DNA from: Cryptosporangium aurantiacum
GTDB lineage: Bacteria > Actinomycetota > Actinomycetes > Mycobacteriales > Cryptosporangiaceae
Direction of reading: 5' to 3'
Assembly: GCF_900143005.1 (NCBI RefSeq)
Contig: NZ_FRCS01000032.1
Coordinates: 1-55,722, forward strand
DNA: 55,722 nucleotides
Shown: piece by piece, positions 7,574 to 16,690 of the stretch
Layout: the number at the start of each line of letters is the position of its first letter
How positions within the stretch are numbered: position 1 is the first letter of the stretch
Notes under the pieces: generated by a model
Seen by the model: only the letters and a program-made list of their open reading frames with translations
The model's database searches: none
Told to the model about the DNA's origin: nothing
Position numbers and translations under genes: made by a program

Positions 7574-8499
7574 GCCGGGTCGCCGGGCTGATCCCCGGTC
7601 ACTCCGCTCCCGGCGCCCTCGACCTCCTGGAGGCCGAGGCCATCCACGTGCTGCGCGAGGCCGCCGGGCAGTTCGACCGGCCCGCGTTGCTGTTCAGCGG
7701 TGGCAAGGACTCCGCGGTGCTGCTGCACGTGGCCACCCGCGCGTTCGGTGGCGCGCCGCTGCCGTTCCCGTTGCTCCACGTCGACACCGGCCACAACTTC
7801 GCCGAGGTCATCGACTTCCGTGACCGGCGGACCGCCGAGACCGGCACCGACCTGGTCGTGGCCCACGTCGAGGAGACGATCGCCGCCGGCCGGGTTTCCG
7901 ACGTTGCCCAGGGCCAGTCCCGCAACGCACTGCAGAGCCGGACGCTGCTCGACGCGATCGAGGCGCACAAGTTCGACGCGCTGATCGGTGGCGCCCGCCG
8001 GGACGAGGAGAAGGCGCGAGCCAAGGAGCGGGTGTTCTCGCTCCGGGACGCGTTCGGCGGCTGGGATCCGCACCGGCAGCGCCCCGAGCTCTGGCGTCTC
8101 TACAACGGCGCCCACCAGCCGGGGGAGAACGTCCGGATCTTCCCGCTCTCGAACTGGACCGAGCTCGACGTCTGGCGCTACATCGCGCGGGAGAACATCG
8201 AGCTCCCGCCGCTCTACTACGCCCACGAACGGGACGTCGTCGAGCGCGACGGCATGTTGCTCGCGATCACCGAGTGGTCCTCGGACGCCGATCGCGCAGC
8301 CGCGGTCCGCAAGAAAGTCCGCTACCGCACGGTCGGCGACGCGATCAGCACCGGCGCGGTCGAGAGCGACGCCACCGACGCGGAGGCTGTGCTGACCGAG
8401 GTGACGCTGGCCGAGCAGTCCGAGCGCGGCGCGACCCGCGCCGACGACCGGACCAGCGACGCCGCGATGGAGGACCGGAAGCGGGAGGGCTACTTCTGA
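7570..8499 (+). CDS. cysD: Sulfate adenylyltransferase subunit 2
   Basis: 309 aa, usual length. The PP-loop motif FSGGKDSAVLLH (near residue 43) binds ATP. DTGHNFAEVIDFRD and GGARRDEEKAR are conserved CysD segments, and the C-terminus ends in EDRKREGYF, the family's typical end. With CysN it makes APS from sulfate and ATP. GTG start overlapping the cysC stop (GTGA), and its TGA overlaps the cysN ATG, so the three are translationally coupled. Confidence 0.95.
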   Translation: MSRVAGLIPGHSAPGALDLLEAEAIHVLREAAGQFDRPALLFSGGKDSAVLLHVATRAFGGAPLPFPLLHVDTGHNFAEVIDFRDRRTAETGTDLVVAHVEETIAAGRVSDVAQGQSRNALQSRTLLDAIEAHKFDALIGGARRDEEKARAKERVFSLRDAFGGWDPHRQRPELWRLYNGAHQPGENVRIFPLSNWTELDVWRYIARENIELPPLYYAHERDVVERDGMLLAITEWSSDADRAAAVRKKVRYRTVGDAISTGAVESDATDAEAVLTEVTLAEQSERGATRADDRTSDAAMEDRKREGYF

Positions 8500-9857
8500 T
8501 GACACTTCTCGAGTCCCCGAAGCGGGCGGCGGGCGCGACCGGCTTGATCCGGGTCGCCACCGCGGGTTCGGTCGACGACGGCAAGAGCACGCTGGTCGGC
8601 CGGCTGCTCTACGACGGCAAGGCGGTGCTGGCCGACACGCTGCAGGCGGTCTCCTCGGCCAGCCGGGCCCGCGGCGCAGAGCTCGACCTGTCGCTGCTGG
8701 TCGACGGGCTGCGCAGCGAGCGGGAGCAGGGCATCACGATCGACGTCGCCCACCGCTACCTCTCCACCGAGGCCAGGGACGTCGTCCTGGTCGACTGTCC
8801 CGGCCACGTCGAGTACACCCGCAACACCGTGACCGGCATGTCGTCGGCGGACGTGGCACTGTTGCTCGTCGACGTCCGCAACGGGCTGGTCGAGCAGACC
8901 CGGCGGCACGCCGCGGTCGCCGCGCTGCTCCGGGTGCCGCACCTGATCCTGGCGGTCAACAAGATCGACCTGGTCGACTACGACGAGGACGCGTTCGCGC
9001 AGGTCGTGGCCGACGCCGAGGCGTACGCGAAGGAGGTCGGCATCGCGGAGGTCACCGCGGTGCCGGTGAGCGCGAAGGCCGGCGACAACGTCACGACGAG
9101 GTCCGAGCACACGCCCTGGTACACCGGCCCGACGCTGCTCGAGCTGCTGGCCTCGGTGGAGGTGCCGGTCCGCGCGAACGCGCCGCTGCGGCTGCCGGTG
9201 CAGTGGGTCGCCCGCGGAGACGGCCCCCGCCGTTACACCGGCACGGTGGCGTCCGGGATCGCCCGCCCCGGTGACGAGGTGCTGGTGCAGCCGGCCGGCC
9301 GCCGCACCCGGATCGTCGCGGTCGAGGACGCCGACGGTTCGCTCGACGCCGCCGGTGAGGGTGCCGCGGTCGCGGTGACCCTGGCCGACGACCTGCACGT
9401 GGGCCGCGGTGAGCTGATCGTCGCGGCGGACGCACCGGCCGAGGTCCTGCGGGAGTTCGTCGCCGACCTGGCGGTGGTCGGGGAACGACCGGTCGTCGCC
9501 GGTGACCGCGTGCTCGTGCGGCACACCGGCAAGCTCGTCCGCGGCCTGGTCCGCGAGGTCACCGACACCGTCGACATCGACACCGGCCGGCGACGCCCGG
9601 CCGACCGCCTGGAGACCAACGACATCGGCCGGGCGACGATCGCCGTCGCCGAGCCGCTCGCCGTCGACGCGTACGGCCACGACCGGACGACCGGTGCCGC
9701 GCTGCTGCTCGCCGAGCGGACGGGCGACGCGATCGCCGCCGTACTGGTGCGCCGCCTCGAAGAGCGCCCCTTGGAAGAGCGCCCCCTCGAAGAGGGCCCC
9801 CCCGAACAGCGGCGCCCCCTCGAACAGGGTCCCCTCGATCAGGGAGAGAACCGTTGA
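8499..9857 (+). CDS. cysN: Sulfate adenylyltransferase subunit 1 (GTPase)
   Basis: 452 aa. GTPase that drives the CysD reaction. G1 GSVDDGKST, G3 DCPGHVEYTRN and G4 NKIDL are intact, followed by two beta-barrel domains. It is not fused to an APS kinase domain, matching the separate cysC. The last 35 residues are an odd repetitive tail (LEERPLEERPLEEGPPEQ and so on) encoded by a minisatellite and not expected in CysN. The ATG at 8499 overlaps the cysD TGA by one base; the longer open frame upstream is cysD antisense-phase noise. Confidence 0.94.
   Translation: MTLLESPKRAAGATGLIRVATAGSVDDGKSTLVGRLLYDGKAVLADTLQAVSSASRARGAELDLSLLVDGLRSEREQGITIDVAHRYLSTEARDVVLVDCPGHVEYTRNTVTGMSSADVALLLVDVRNGLVEQTRRHAAVAALLRVPHLILAVNKIDLVDYDEDAFAQVVADAEAYAKEVGIAEVTAVPVSAKAGDNVTTRSEHTPWYTGPTLLELLASVEVPVRANAPLRLPVQWVARGDGPRRYTGTVASGIARPGDEVLVQPAGRRTRIVAVEDADGSLDAAGEGAAVAVTLADDLHVGRGELIVAADAPAEVLREFVADLAVVGERPVVAGDRVLVRHTGKLVRGLVREVTDTVDIDTGRRRPADRLETNDIGRATIAVAEPLAVDAYGHDRTTGAALLLAERTGDAIAAVLVRRLEERPLEERPLEEGPPEQRRPLEQGPLDQGENR
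9755..9847. repeat. Minisatellite at the 3' end of cysN
   Basis: Six consecutive units, five of 15 bp and one of 18 bp, of the type cctcgaagagcgccc. They encode the LEERP/LEQGP tail of CysN. The last unit degenerates to cctcgatcagggaga, and its gggagag is also the ribosome-binding site of the TTG-started transporter gene that follows. Confidence 0.85.
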
Positions 9858-10780
9858 CCCGTTTTCTCGTCTTCGTCCTGGTGGGTCTGGGCGCCCAACT
9901 GGTCGACGGTTCGCTCGGCATGGCGTTCGGCGTCACCGCGACCACGCTGCTGCTCACCAGCGGCGTCACGGCGGCGGTCGCGTCGGCGTCGGTACACCTC
10001 GCCGAGATCGGAACGACGCTCGCGTCCGGCGCGGCGCACTGGCGGTTCCAGAACGTCGACTGGAAGCTCGTCGTGCGCCTCGGCGTGCCGGGCGCGGTCG
10101 GCGCGTTCGTCGGGGCCTCGCTGCTGTCCCGGCTCTCCACCGAAGTGGCCGAGCCGTGGACGTCAGCGATCCTGCTGGTGCTCGGCGTCTACATCGTGCT
10201 GCGGTTCGCCACCAGGGCGATCGACGGTCAGCTGTCCGCGCGTCCGCCGCTGCGCAAGCGTGCGCTGGTGCCGCTCGGCCTGACCGCGGGTTTCATCGAC
10301 GCCACCGGCGGCGGCGGGTGGGGACCGGTCGCCACCTCGACGCTGCTCTCGGCGAAGCGGACCGAGCCGCGGAAGGTCATCGGCTCGGTCGACACCAGCG
10401 AGTTCCTGGTCGCGCTGTTCGCCAGCTTCGGCTTCCTGCTCGGGCTCGGCAACGAGGCGATCGACTGGGCGGTGGTCGGCGGCCTGCTGGTCGGCGGTGT
10501 GATCGCGGCGCCGTTCGCGGCCTGGCTGGTGAAGCACCTGCCGCTGCCGCTGCTCGGCACCGCGGCCGGTGGGTTGCTCGTGCTGACCAACGTCCGGACG
10601 TTGTTGAAGCAGACCGACGTGGCGGACGCCGCCCGACTCGGGATCTACGCCGCGATCGTGGCGGTCGTGGTCGCGCTAGCGACCTATGCCTATCTGCGGT
10701 GGCGCCGCGAAGGCTCGCGCGTCGGCGAGGAGTCCCTCGAGCAGGCGCCGTCCGAGCCGGTGGGGGTGGCACCACAGTGA
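9854..10780 (+). CDS. TauE/SafE-family membrane transporter
   Basis: 308 aa, about eight hydrophobic helices in two similar halves. The start (FVLVGLGAQLVDGSLGMAFGV) and the second-half GFIDATGGGGWGP are the characteristic TauE/SafE repeats. The family moves sulfite, sulfoacetate, sulfate or related anions across the cytoplasmic membrane. Placement directly behind cysCDN suggests sulfate uptake or sulfite export. TTG start (9854) overlapping the cysN stop, with GGGAGAG 5 nt upstream supplied by the cysN repeat. The C-terminal 25 residues are charged and cytoplasmic. Confidence 0.88.
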   Translation: MTRFLVFVLVGLGAQLVDGSLGMAFGVTATTLLLTSGVTAAVASASVHLAEIGTTLASGAAHWRFQNVDWKLVVRLGVPGAVGAFVGASLLSRLSTEVAEPWTSAILLVLGVYIVLRFATRAIDGQLSARPPLRKRALVPLGLTAGFIDATGGGGWGPVATSTLLSAKRTEPRKVIGSVDTSEFLVALFASFGFLLGLGNEAIDWAVVGGLLVGGVIAAPFAAWLVKHLPLPLLGTAAGGLLVLTNVRTLLKQTDVADAARLGIYAAIVAVVVALATYAYLRWRREGSRVGEESLEQAPSEPVGVAPQ

Positions 10781-11718
10781 CGCTGCCCGACTTCCTCGTT
10801 ATCGGCGTGCCCAAGGCGGGCACCACCGCGCTGCACGCCGCGCTGGTCCACCACCCCGAGCTGTACCTGTCGAAGGTGAAGGAGCCGAAGTACTTCCTGT
10901 CCGAGGGGCCGCCGCCCGCGCAGGGCGGCCCCGGCGACGCCCAGACCTACCAGGAGCACGTCTGGAAGCGCGCGGACTACGAGGCGCTGTTCGCGCCCGC
11001 CCCGCCCGGGACGCTGACCGGCGAGGCGACGCCGTTCTACCTCTACGACCTGGACGCCCAGGCCCGGATCAAGCGGACCGTCCCGGACGCGAAGCTGATC
11101 GTGGTGCTGCGGAACCCGGTCGATCGCGCGCACTCGAACTGGTACCACCTGTGGGCGGCGGGGCTGGAATCCGAGCGGGACTTCGTCACCGCCTGCGAAC
11201 TGGAACCGGAGCGGAAGGCGGCCGGCTGGGCGCACTTCTGGCACTACCTCGGCCAGGGACGCTACGGCGAGCAGCTGCAGCACCTCTACACGCTGTTCGA
11301 CGAGGAGCAAGTGCTGCTGATGCGGTACCGCGACCTGCGGGACGAACCGGTCGAAGCGCTGGACCGGGTCTGCGCGTTCCTCGGCGTCCGCACCGGCATC
11401 CTCGACGCGGTGCCGTCCGAGAACGTCACACCGTACGTGCCGGACACCCCGGTCAACGCCGTCCTCCGGACGCTGCTGCGCACCGGAGGCCGGCTCGGTC
11501 AACACTTCCCGGTTCCGCTGCGGCTGGCCGCACGGGGACCGCTGCTCACCGCACTCCACCGGCAGACCGGCCCGCGTCCCCGGCTGACGTTGCACGAACG
11601 CGCCACGATCTTGCCGTACTTCCACGAGGACATCGTCTTACTGGAGAAGGTGACCGGCGAGTCGTTCCAGGACTGGCTGGACGTCGAGAATCCGCCCCCG
11701 GCACACCGAAGGAGATAG
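10777..11718 (+). CDS. PAPS-dependent sulfotransferase
   Basis: 313 aa, cytosolic. The 5'-phosphosulfate loop is IGVPKAGTTALHAAL at the N-terminus. The 3'-phosphate site is VVLRNPVDRAHSNWYHLW, including the Arg and Ser that contact PAPS. KEPKYFLSE is typical of carbohydrate- or lipid-type sulfotransferase-1 relatives in bacteria. It transfers sulfate from PAPS to a hydroxyl; acceptor unknown. The GTG at 10777 overlaps the transporter stop. Being in the PAPS-making operon, it is the most likely consumer of that PAPS. Confidence 0.9.
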   Translation: MTLPDFLVIGVPKAGTTALHAALVHHPELYLSKVKEPKYFLSEGPPPAQGGPGDAQTYQEHVWKRADYEALFAPAPPGTLTGEATPFYLYDLDAQARIKRTVPDAKLIVVLRNPVDRAHSNWYHLWAAGLESERDFVTACELEPERKAAGWAHFWHYLGQGRYGEQLQHLYTLFDEEQVLLMRYRDLRDEPVEALDRVCAFLGVRTGILDAVPSENVTPYVPDTPVNAVLRTLLRTGGRLGQHFPVPLRLAARGPLLTALHRQTGPRPRLTLHERATILPYFHEDIVLLEKVTGESFQDWLDVENPPPAHRRR

Positions 11719-11719
11719 C

Positions 11720-12616
11720 GTGAGCGAGCCCGTTCCAGCGTGGGAAGGGGCGACGGTCGTCGTCGAACCACCGGAGGTCACGACGGGATCCTGGGCCGGC
11801 GCGCCCAGCGCCGTCCTCGCCGACGGCGTCTACTACCTGGCCTACCGGCTCCGGCTGCCGATCGGCGCCGGTCGCGGCTACGTGAACGTGATCGCGAAGT
11901 CGGCGGACGGCGTCACGTTCGAGCCGGTCGCCGAGGTCCGCCGGGAGGAGTTCGACTCCGACTCCCTGGAGCGCCCGGCGCTGCTGCGGGCTCCGGACGG
12001 ACGCTGGCGGCTCTATGTCAGCGTCGCCACGCCGGAGACCAAACACTGGCGAGTGGTGCTGCTGGAGGCCGACACGCCGGAGAAGCTCCCGCTCGCCGCG
12101 CCCCGCACAGTGCTGCCCGGCGACGAGACGGTCGGCGTCAAGGACCCGGTGATCGTGCACGCGGCCGGGCGCTGGCACCTCTGGGCGTCGGTCCACCCGC
12201 TGGAGTCCGACGAGCATGCCGACCGGATGACCACGGAGTACGCGACCAGCCCGGACGGCGTCGAGTGGACCTGGCACGGCACCGCGCTGGCCGGCCGTCC
12301 GGGCGAGTGGGACGCCCGTGGCGTCCGGTTCTCGTCGGTCGTCGTCGACGGGGACAGCGCGCTCGCGCTCTACGACGGGCGGGCCACCGCCGAGGAGAAC
12401 TGGGAAGAGGTCACCGGCCTCGCCCACGGCCGGCTCGGGGACGACGGCCTGTTCAGCCCGTTCGTGGCCGACCCCCGCCCGCCGAAGCGATCGCCGTTCG
12501 CTCCCGGCGGGCTCCGGTACGTCTCGGTGCTGACGCTGCCCGAGGGCGGCTACCGCGTCTACTACGAGGGCACCCGCGCCGACGGCGCCCACGAGCTGCG
12601 CACCGAACTCGTGTGA
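11720..12616 (+). CDS. Five-bladed beta-propeller protein, GH32/43/130-like
   Basis: 298 aa, no signal peptide. Repeated blades of the form LRAPDGRWRLYVS, HAAGRWHLWAS and LPEGGYRVYYEG with intervening W and Y residues resemble the glycosidase propellers of families 32, 43, 62 and 130. Candidate acidic residues are the D of VKDPVIVH and the E of DSLERPALL. Catalytic competence is not certain. AAGGAG precedes the GTG, and it follows the sulfotransferase by one nt, so it is the last gene of the sulfur operon. It may act on the glycan that is sulfated (inference). Confidence 0.65.
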   Translation: MSEPVPAWEGATVVVEPPEVTTGSWAGAPSAVLADGVYYLAYRLRLPIGAGRGYVNVIAKSADGVTFEPVAEVRREEFDSDSLERPALLRAPDGRWRLYVSVATPETKHWRVVLLEADTPEKLPLAAPRTVLPGDETVGVKDPVIVHAAGRWHLWASVHPLESDEHADRMTTEYATSPDGVEWTWHGTALAGRPGEWDARGVRFSSVVVDGDSALALYDGRATAEENWEEVTGLAHGRLGDDGLFSPFVADPRPPKRSPFAPGGLRYVSVLTLPEGGYRVYYEGTRADGAHELRTELV

Positions 12617-12652
12617 AGGGCTACCGGGGCGATAACCCCGGTAGCCCTTCAC
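12613..12652. terminator. Strong bidirectional terminator
   Basis: Perfect 17-bp stem with loop CGATAA. The stop codon of the propeller gene is inside the left arm, and the - strand ponA stop follows at 12659, so one hairpin ends both operons. Confidence 0.9.
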
Positions 12653-12658
12653 GAACGG

Positions 12659-14935
12659 TCAGTCGCCGGGTGTCGGCGGGGTGGTGGTTCTCCCGCCGTC
12701 CTCCTCGTCGGGATCCTCGTCGTCCTCACCTGGGCGTGGAGTCGGCGAGCGCCGGTCGCGTTCCCGCCGTTCCTGGTCCGGGTCGGCCGGTCCGCCACCC
12801 ACGCTCGGATCGCTCTTCAACGTCGGCGGCGAGCCGTCCGCGCCCCACTTCCGGAAGCTGGTCGGGGCGACGAAGCCCTTCGGGGCCACCGTGCTCAACG
12901 CGGTCTGCATCGTCTTGATGAACACGGTCGCGGGCACCCGGTAGTTGGGCACCGGGCGGACGTTCGGGTTGTCCGGATCGGAGTAGAACACCGCCGCGGC
13001 CAGGTTCGGCGTGAAGCCGACGAACCACGCGGCCTTATTGTCGTCGGTCGTACCGGTCTTGCCGGCGATCGGCCGGACGAACGCGCCGCCCACCCGGCCC
13101 GCGGTCACCCCGTTCCGGCGGGAGCATCCGCTCGCCGCGTCGTCGCCGACCGGGCAGCGGGCGGCGTCCGCCACCGCGTCCGCGATGTCGGGGGCGAGCA
13201 CCTGTTTACAGGTCGGGTTCCCGAACGCGATCTGCCTGCCGTTCCGATCGGCGAGCGAGAGCAGCGGGGTCGGATCGCAGCGTTTACCGCGCGCGGCGAT
13301 CGTCGCGTAGGCAGTCGCCATGTCCAGCGGGGTGACCAGCGCGGTGCCGAGCGTGAACGAGCCCCAGGCCTTGGGGTTGGTCTGCACGGCGTTCCGCTGG
13401 TCGTAGTCCTTGCTGGAGCGGAACGTCACGCCGAGCCGTTCGGCCATGTTGACCGCGGCCTTGACGCCGATCCGTTCCTCGAGCTGGACGAAGAACGTGT
13501 TGACGGACTCCCCGAAGCCCGACCACATCGTGTGGGTGCCGGACATTCGTCCGCTGGCGTTCTTCGGGCACCAGTAGTCGCCGTCGCACGCGACCGGGCC
13601 GCTGGCGTTGCGGAACTGGGTCTTGATCCGGCCGGCCGAGTAGATCTTCGTGCCGAGCGGCAGCCCTTTCTCGATCGCGGCGGCGAGCGTGAACAGCTTG
13701 AACGTCGAACCGGCCTGGTAGCCGGGGGAGACGTTGGTGCCGGTGAGCAGCGGGTTCACCGTGTTCGGCGCGGACCCGCCCGCCGGGTTCTTCTTCAGGC
13801 TGTACGTGCGGTTGATCGCCATCGCGGTGACCCGCCCGGTGCCGGGCTGGACGACGACGACGCCGGTGGCGAAGTTGCTCGTCCGCCGGACCTCCTCGTC
13901 GACGGCCTTCTGCGCGGCGCGCTGGGTGGCCGGGTCGAGCGCGGTGACGATCTTGTAGCCGCCGGTCTTCAGGTTCTGCTCGCGCTCGGTGCGGTTGCGG
14001 CCGAACGCCGGGTTCGACTTCCACCAGTCGAGGAACCAGTCGCAGTAGAAGCCGTACGACGGGTCGCCGTTGACGCAGGAGCCCTGCGGCTTGCGCGGGT
14101 GGAGTTCCAGCTTGGTCGCGGCGGCCTCGTTGGCCTCGACCCGCGTGATGTAGCCGAGGTCGGCCATCCGGGACAGGACGTAGTTCCGGCGGGCGCGGGC
14201 CGCGTCGGCGTCGCCGCTGATCGGGTCGTACGTCGACGGGCTGCGGACCATCCCGGCCAGCATCGCGGCCTCGGCGAGCGTCAGGTCCTTGGGCGCCTTC
14301 GAGAAGTACCGCTGGGCAGCCGACCCGAGGCCGTAGCCACCGTTTCCGTAGAACGAGATGTTGAGGTAGCGCTCCAGGATCTGCTGCTTGGTCAGCTGCT
14401 TCTCCAGCGCCACCGCGTATCGCGCCTCGCGGACCTTCCGGCCCACCGTGTCCTCGGTCGCGAGCCGACGCTCAGCGGGCGTGTCCGCGGCGTACGACAG
14501 CACGTTACGGACGTACTGCTGGGTCAGCGTCGATGCGCCCTGCTGGATGTCTCCGGCCTGCTGGTTGCGGACGAACGCCCGGATGATGCCCTGCATGTCG
14601 ACGCCGTTGTGCTGGTAGAACCGCGCGTCCTCGGCGGCGACCATCGCGTCCTGCATCATCTGCGGGACCTCGCTGATCGGCACCGGAACACGGTTCTCGG
14701 CGTAGAACGACGTGATCGGTGAACCGTCGGCGGCCAGCAGGTAGGACGTCTGCGGGAGCGGCGGGGTCGCCAGGTCGCTGGGAAGGTTCTCGAACTCGTC
14801 GGACGCGGATTTGGCGGTCAGGCCGGTGACCGCGACGGCCGGGAAAGCTGCTGCCGCGATGACGACGCCGGCCAACAGTCCACAGAGGGCGATCGCGAAC
14901 AGCTGGGCCCTCTTGTCTTTCCCCCGCGATTCCAT
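12659..14935 (-). CDS. Class A penicillin-binding protein (glycosyltransferase/transpeptidase)
   Basis: 758 aa. A short cytoplasmic N-terminus and one membrane helix (about 10-38) are followed by a GT51 domain with catalytic EDARFYQHNGVD near residue 101 and QQGASTLTQQ. The transpeptidase domain has SxxK as GSTFK (near 411), SxN as SVNTF and KTGTT near 627. It polymerises lipid II and cross-links peptidoglycan at the outer membrane face. The C-terminal 60 residues are a disordered tail rich in Pro, Asp, Glu and Arg, common in actinobacterial PonA proteins. Divergent from the antiporter gene. No PASTA domain. Confidence 0.94.
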   Translation of the reverse strand: MESRGKDKRAQLFAIALCGLLAGVVIAAAAFPAVAVTGLTAKSASDEFENLPSDLATPPLPQTSYLLAADGSPITSFYAENRVPVPISEVPQMMQDAMVAAEDARFYQHNGVDMQGIIRAFVRNQQAGDIQQGASTLTQQYVRNVLSYAADTPAERRLATEDTVGRKVREARYAVALEKQLTKQQILERYLNISFYGNGGYGLGSAAQRYFSKAPKDLTLAEAAMLAGMVRSPSTYDPISGDADAARARRNYVLSRMADLGYITRVEANEAAATKLELHPRKPQGSCVNGDPSYGFYCDWFLDWWKSNPAFGRNRTEREQNLKTGGYKIVTALDPATQRAAQKAVDEEVRRTSNFATGVVVVQPGTGRVTAMAINRTYSLKKNPAGGSAPNTVNPLLTGTNVSPGYQAGSTFKLFTLAAAIEKGLPLGTKIYSAGRIKTQFRNASGPVACDGDYWCPKNASGRMSGTHTMWSGFGESVNTFFVQLEERIGVKAAVNMAERLGVTFRSSKDYDQRNAVQTNPKAWGSFTLGTALVTPLDMATAYATIAARGKRCDPTPLLSLADRNGRQIAFGNPTCKQVLAPDIADAVADAARCPVGDDAASGCSRRNGVTAGRVGGAFVRPIAGKTGTTDDNKAAWFVGFTPNLAAAVFYSDPDNPNVRPVPNYRVPATVFIKTMQTALSTVAPKGFVAPTSFRKWGADGSPPTLKSDPSVGGGPADPDQERRERDRRSPTPRPGEDDEDPDEEDGGRTTTPPTPGD

Positions 14936-15140
14936 GGGGCCAGGCTAGTTTCGAGAACGGGAACAGAGAAGACAAAACTCCGTAACGACGGCGCGCCACC
15001 TCGACACACCGCGAAGCCCCACGAAACCACTGGGCATATCGTCCCAGGTGAGGCGTGTGGGGCCGGAGTGACGCGCCGGGAAACTCGTCCCGGCGTGGTC
15101 AGGAGTTCTCCGAAGGTCAGGATGGTAGAGCCTTCTTGCG

Positions 15141-16661
15141 ATGGATGCGCTCGATCTCTACCTCCTCGGCGGCGCTGCGGTGCTGCTCGCCGCGGTCGTC
15201 GCGGTCCGAGTCGCGTCCCGGGTGGGCATGCCCGGTCTGCTCGCCTTCCTGCTGGTCGGGCTCGCGCTGGGGGAGTCCGGACTCGGCATCCGGTTCGACG
15301 ACGAGGAGCTGACCCAGCTCGTGGGGTTCGCCGCGCTCGCGGTGATCCTCGCCGAGGGCGGCCTGACCACCCGCTGGCAGGACATCCGTCCGGTGATCGG
15401 GCTGTCCACCGTGCTGTCGACGGTGGGCGTGCTGGTCAGCGTCGCCGCGGTCGCGGTCTGCGCGCACCTGGCACTCGGCTTCGACTGGCGGCTGGGCATC
15501 CTGATCGGCGCGGTGGTGTCGTCGACCGACGCGGCCGCGGTGTTCTCCGTCCTCCGGCGCTTGCCGCTGCGACGCAGGCTCAGCGCGACGCTGGAGGCCG
15601 AGTCCGGCTTCAACGACCCGCCGACCGTGATCCTGGTGACCGTCGTCGCGTCGGACGCCTGGGAGACCGCGTCCGGGTGGGAGATCGGCGGGCTGGTCGT
15701 CTACGAGCTCGTCGCGGGTGCGCTGATCGGGCTGCTCGTGGGTTTTGTCGGACAGTGGCTGCTGAACCGGATCGCGCTGCCGGCGTCCGGGCTGTACCCG
15801 GTCAGCGCGATCGCGATCCCGCTGTTCGCGTTCGGGGGCGCCGGGATGCTGCACGCGAGCGGGTTCCTCGCGGTCTACGTCGGCGGGCTGGTGCTGGGCA
15901 ACGCGTCGCTGCCGCACCGTAACGCCACCCTCGGCTTCGCCGAGGGTCTTGCCTGGGTGGCCCAGATCGGGTTGTTCGTGATGCTCGGGTTGCTCGCCAG
16001 CCCGACACGTCTGGACGACGCCCTGGTGCCCGCGCTCGTGGTGGGCGTCGCACTGCTGCTGGTCGGACGTCCGCTCTCGGTGCTGATCTCGGCATCGGCG
16101 TTCCGATTGCCGTGGCGGGAACAGACGTTCCTGTCCTGGGCCGGGTTGCGCGGCGCGGTGCCGATCGTGCTCGCGACGATCCCGGCGGTGGCGCCGATCT
16201 GGGGTCGCGCCCGGCTGTTCGACGTCGTCTTCCTGCTGGTCCTGATGTTCACCGTGGTGCAGGCGCCGACGCTGCCCTGGGTGGCCAGACGGCTGCGGGT
16301 GGCCGCTCCGGACGAGGCCAGGGACATCGTCGTCGAGGCCGCACCGCTCGACGAACTGCGCGCCGAGCTGCTCGCGGTCACGATCCCGCCGCGGTCCCGT
16401 CTCGCGGGCGTCTGGGTGACCGACCTGCGGCTGCCCGACGGCGCGGTGGTGACGCTGCTCGTGCGCGACGGCCGCAGCACGGTGCCCGATCAGCACACCC
16501 GGTTCCGGGTCGGCGACCAATTCCTCGTCGTGACGACGACGGCCGACCGGCGGGCCACCGAGCGTCGGCTCCGGGCGGTCAGCCGCGCCGGGCAACTGGC
16601 CCGCTGGTGGGGCGAGCACGGCGGTGACGTGCCTGCCCGGCGTACACACGAGCATGGTTGA
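15141..16661 (+). CDS. Potassium/proton antiporter, CvrA/NhaP2-like
   Basis: 506 aa. About 12 membrane helices over residues 1-390 with CPA1 signatures GAVVSSTDAAAVF and EAESGFNDPP. In other CPA1 antiporters the Asp residues of such segments bind the cation and protons. A cytoplasmic TrkA-C-type domain follows (residues about 400-480; RLAGVWVTDLRLPDGAVV), which in CvrA/NhaP2 proteins senses ligands. A role in K+ and pH balance is inferred from family. ATG at 15141. It ends 29 nt before the GAF-ANTAR start. Confidence 0.88.
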   Translation: MDALDLYLLGGAAVLLAAVVAVRVASRVGMPGLLAFLLVGLALGESGLGIRFDDEELTQLVGFAALAVILAEGGLTTRWQDIRPVIGLSTVLSTVGVLVSVAAVAVCAHLALGFDWRLGILIGAVVSSTDAAAVFSVLRRLPLRRRLSATLEAESGFNDPPTVILVTVVASDAWETASGWEIGGLVVYELVAGALIGLLVGFVGQWLLNRIALPASGLYPVSAIAIPLFAFGGAGMLHASGFLAVYVGGLVLGNASLPHRNATLGFAEGLAWVAQIGLFVMLGLLASPTRLDDALVPALVVGVALLLVGRPLSVLISASAFRLPWREQTFLSWAGLRGAVPIVLATIPAVAPIWGRARLFDVVFLLVLMFTVVQAPTLPWVARRLRVAAPDEARDIVVEAAPLDELRAELLAVTIPPRSRLAGVWVTDLRLPDGAVVTLLVRDGRSTVPDQHTRFRVGDQFLVVTTTADRRATERRLRAVSRAGQLARWWGEHGGDVPARRTHEHG

Positions 16662-16690
16662 CCGGGTTACGGCCGGGAAATAAATCAGTC

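Noticed and set aside
13532-14722. Long + strand open frame antisense to the penicillin-binding protein gene
   Set aside because: The protein is Arg/Val/Asp/Gly-rich low complexity without any domain; long antisense frames are expected at this GC content. Similar frames over treY, glgX, the FAD dehydrogenase and the YfhO-like gene were dropped for the same reason.
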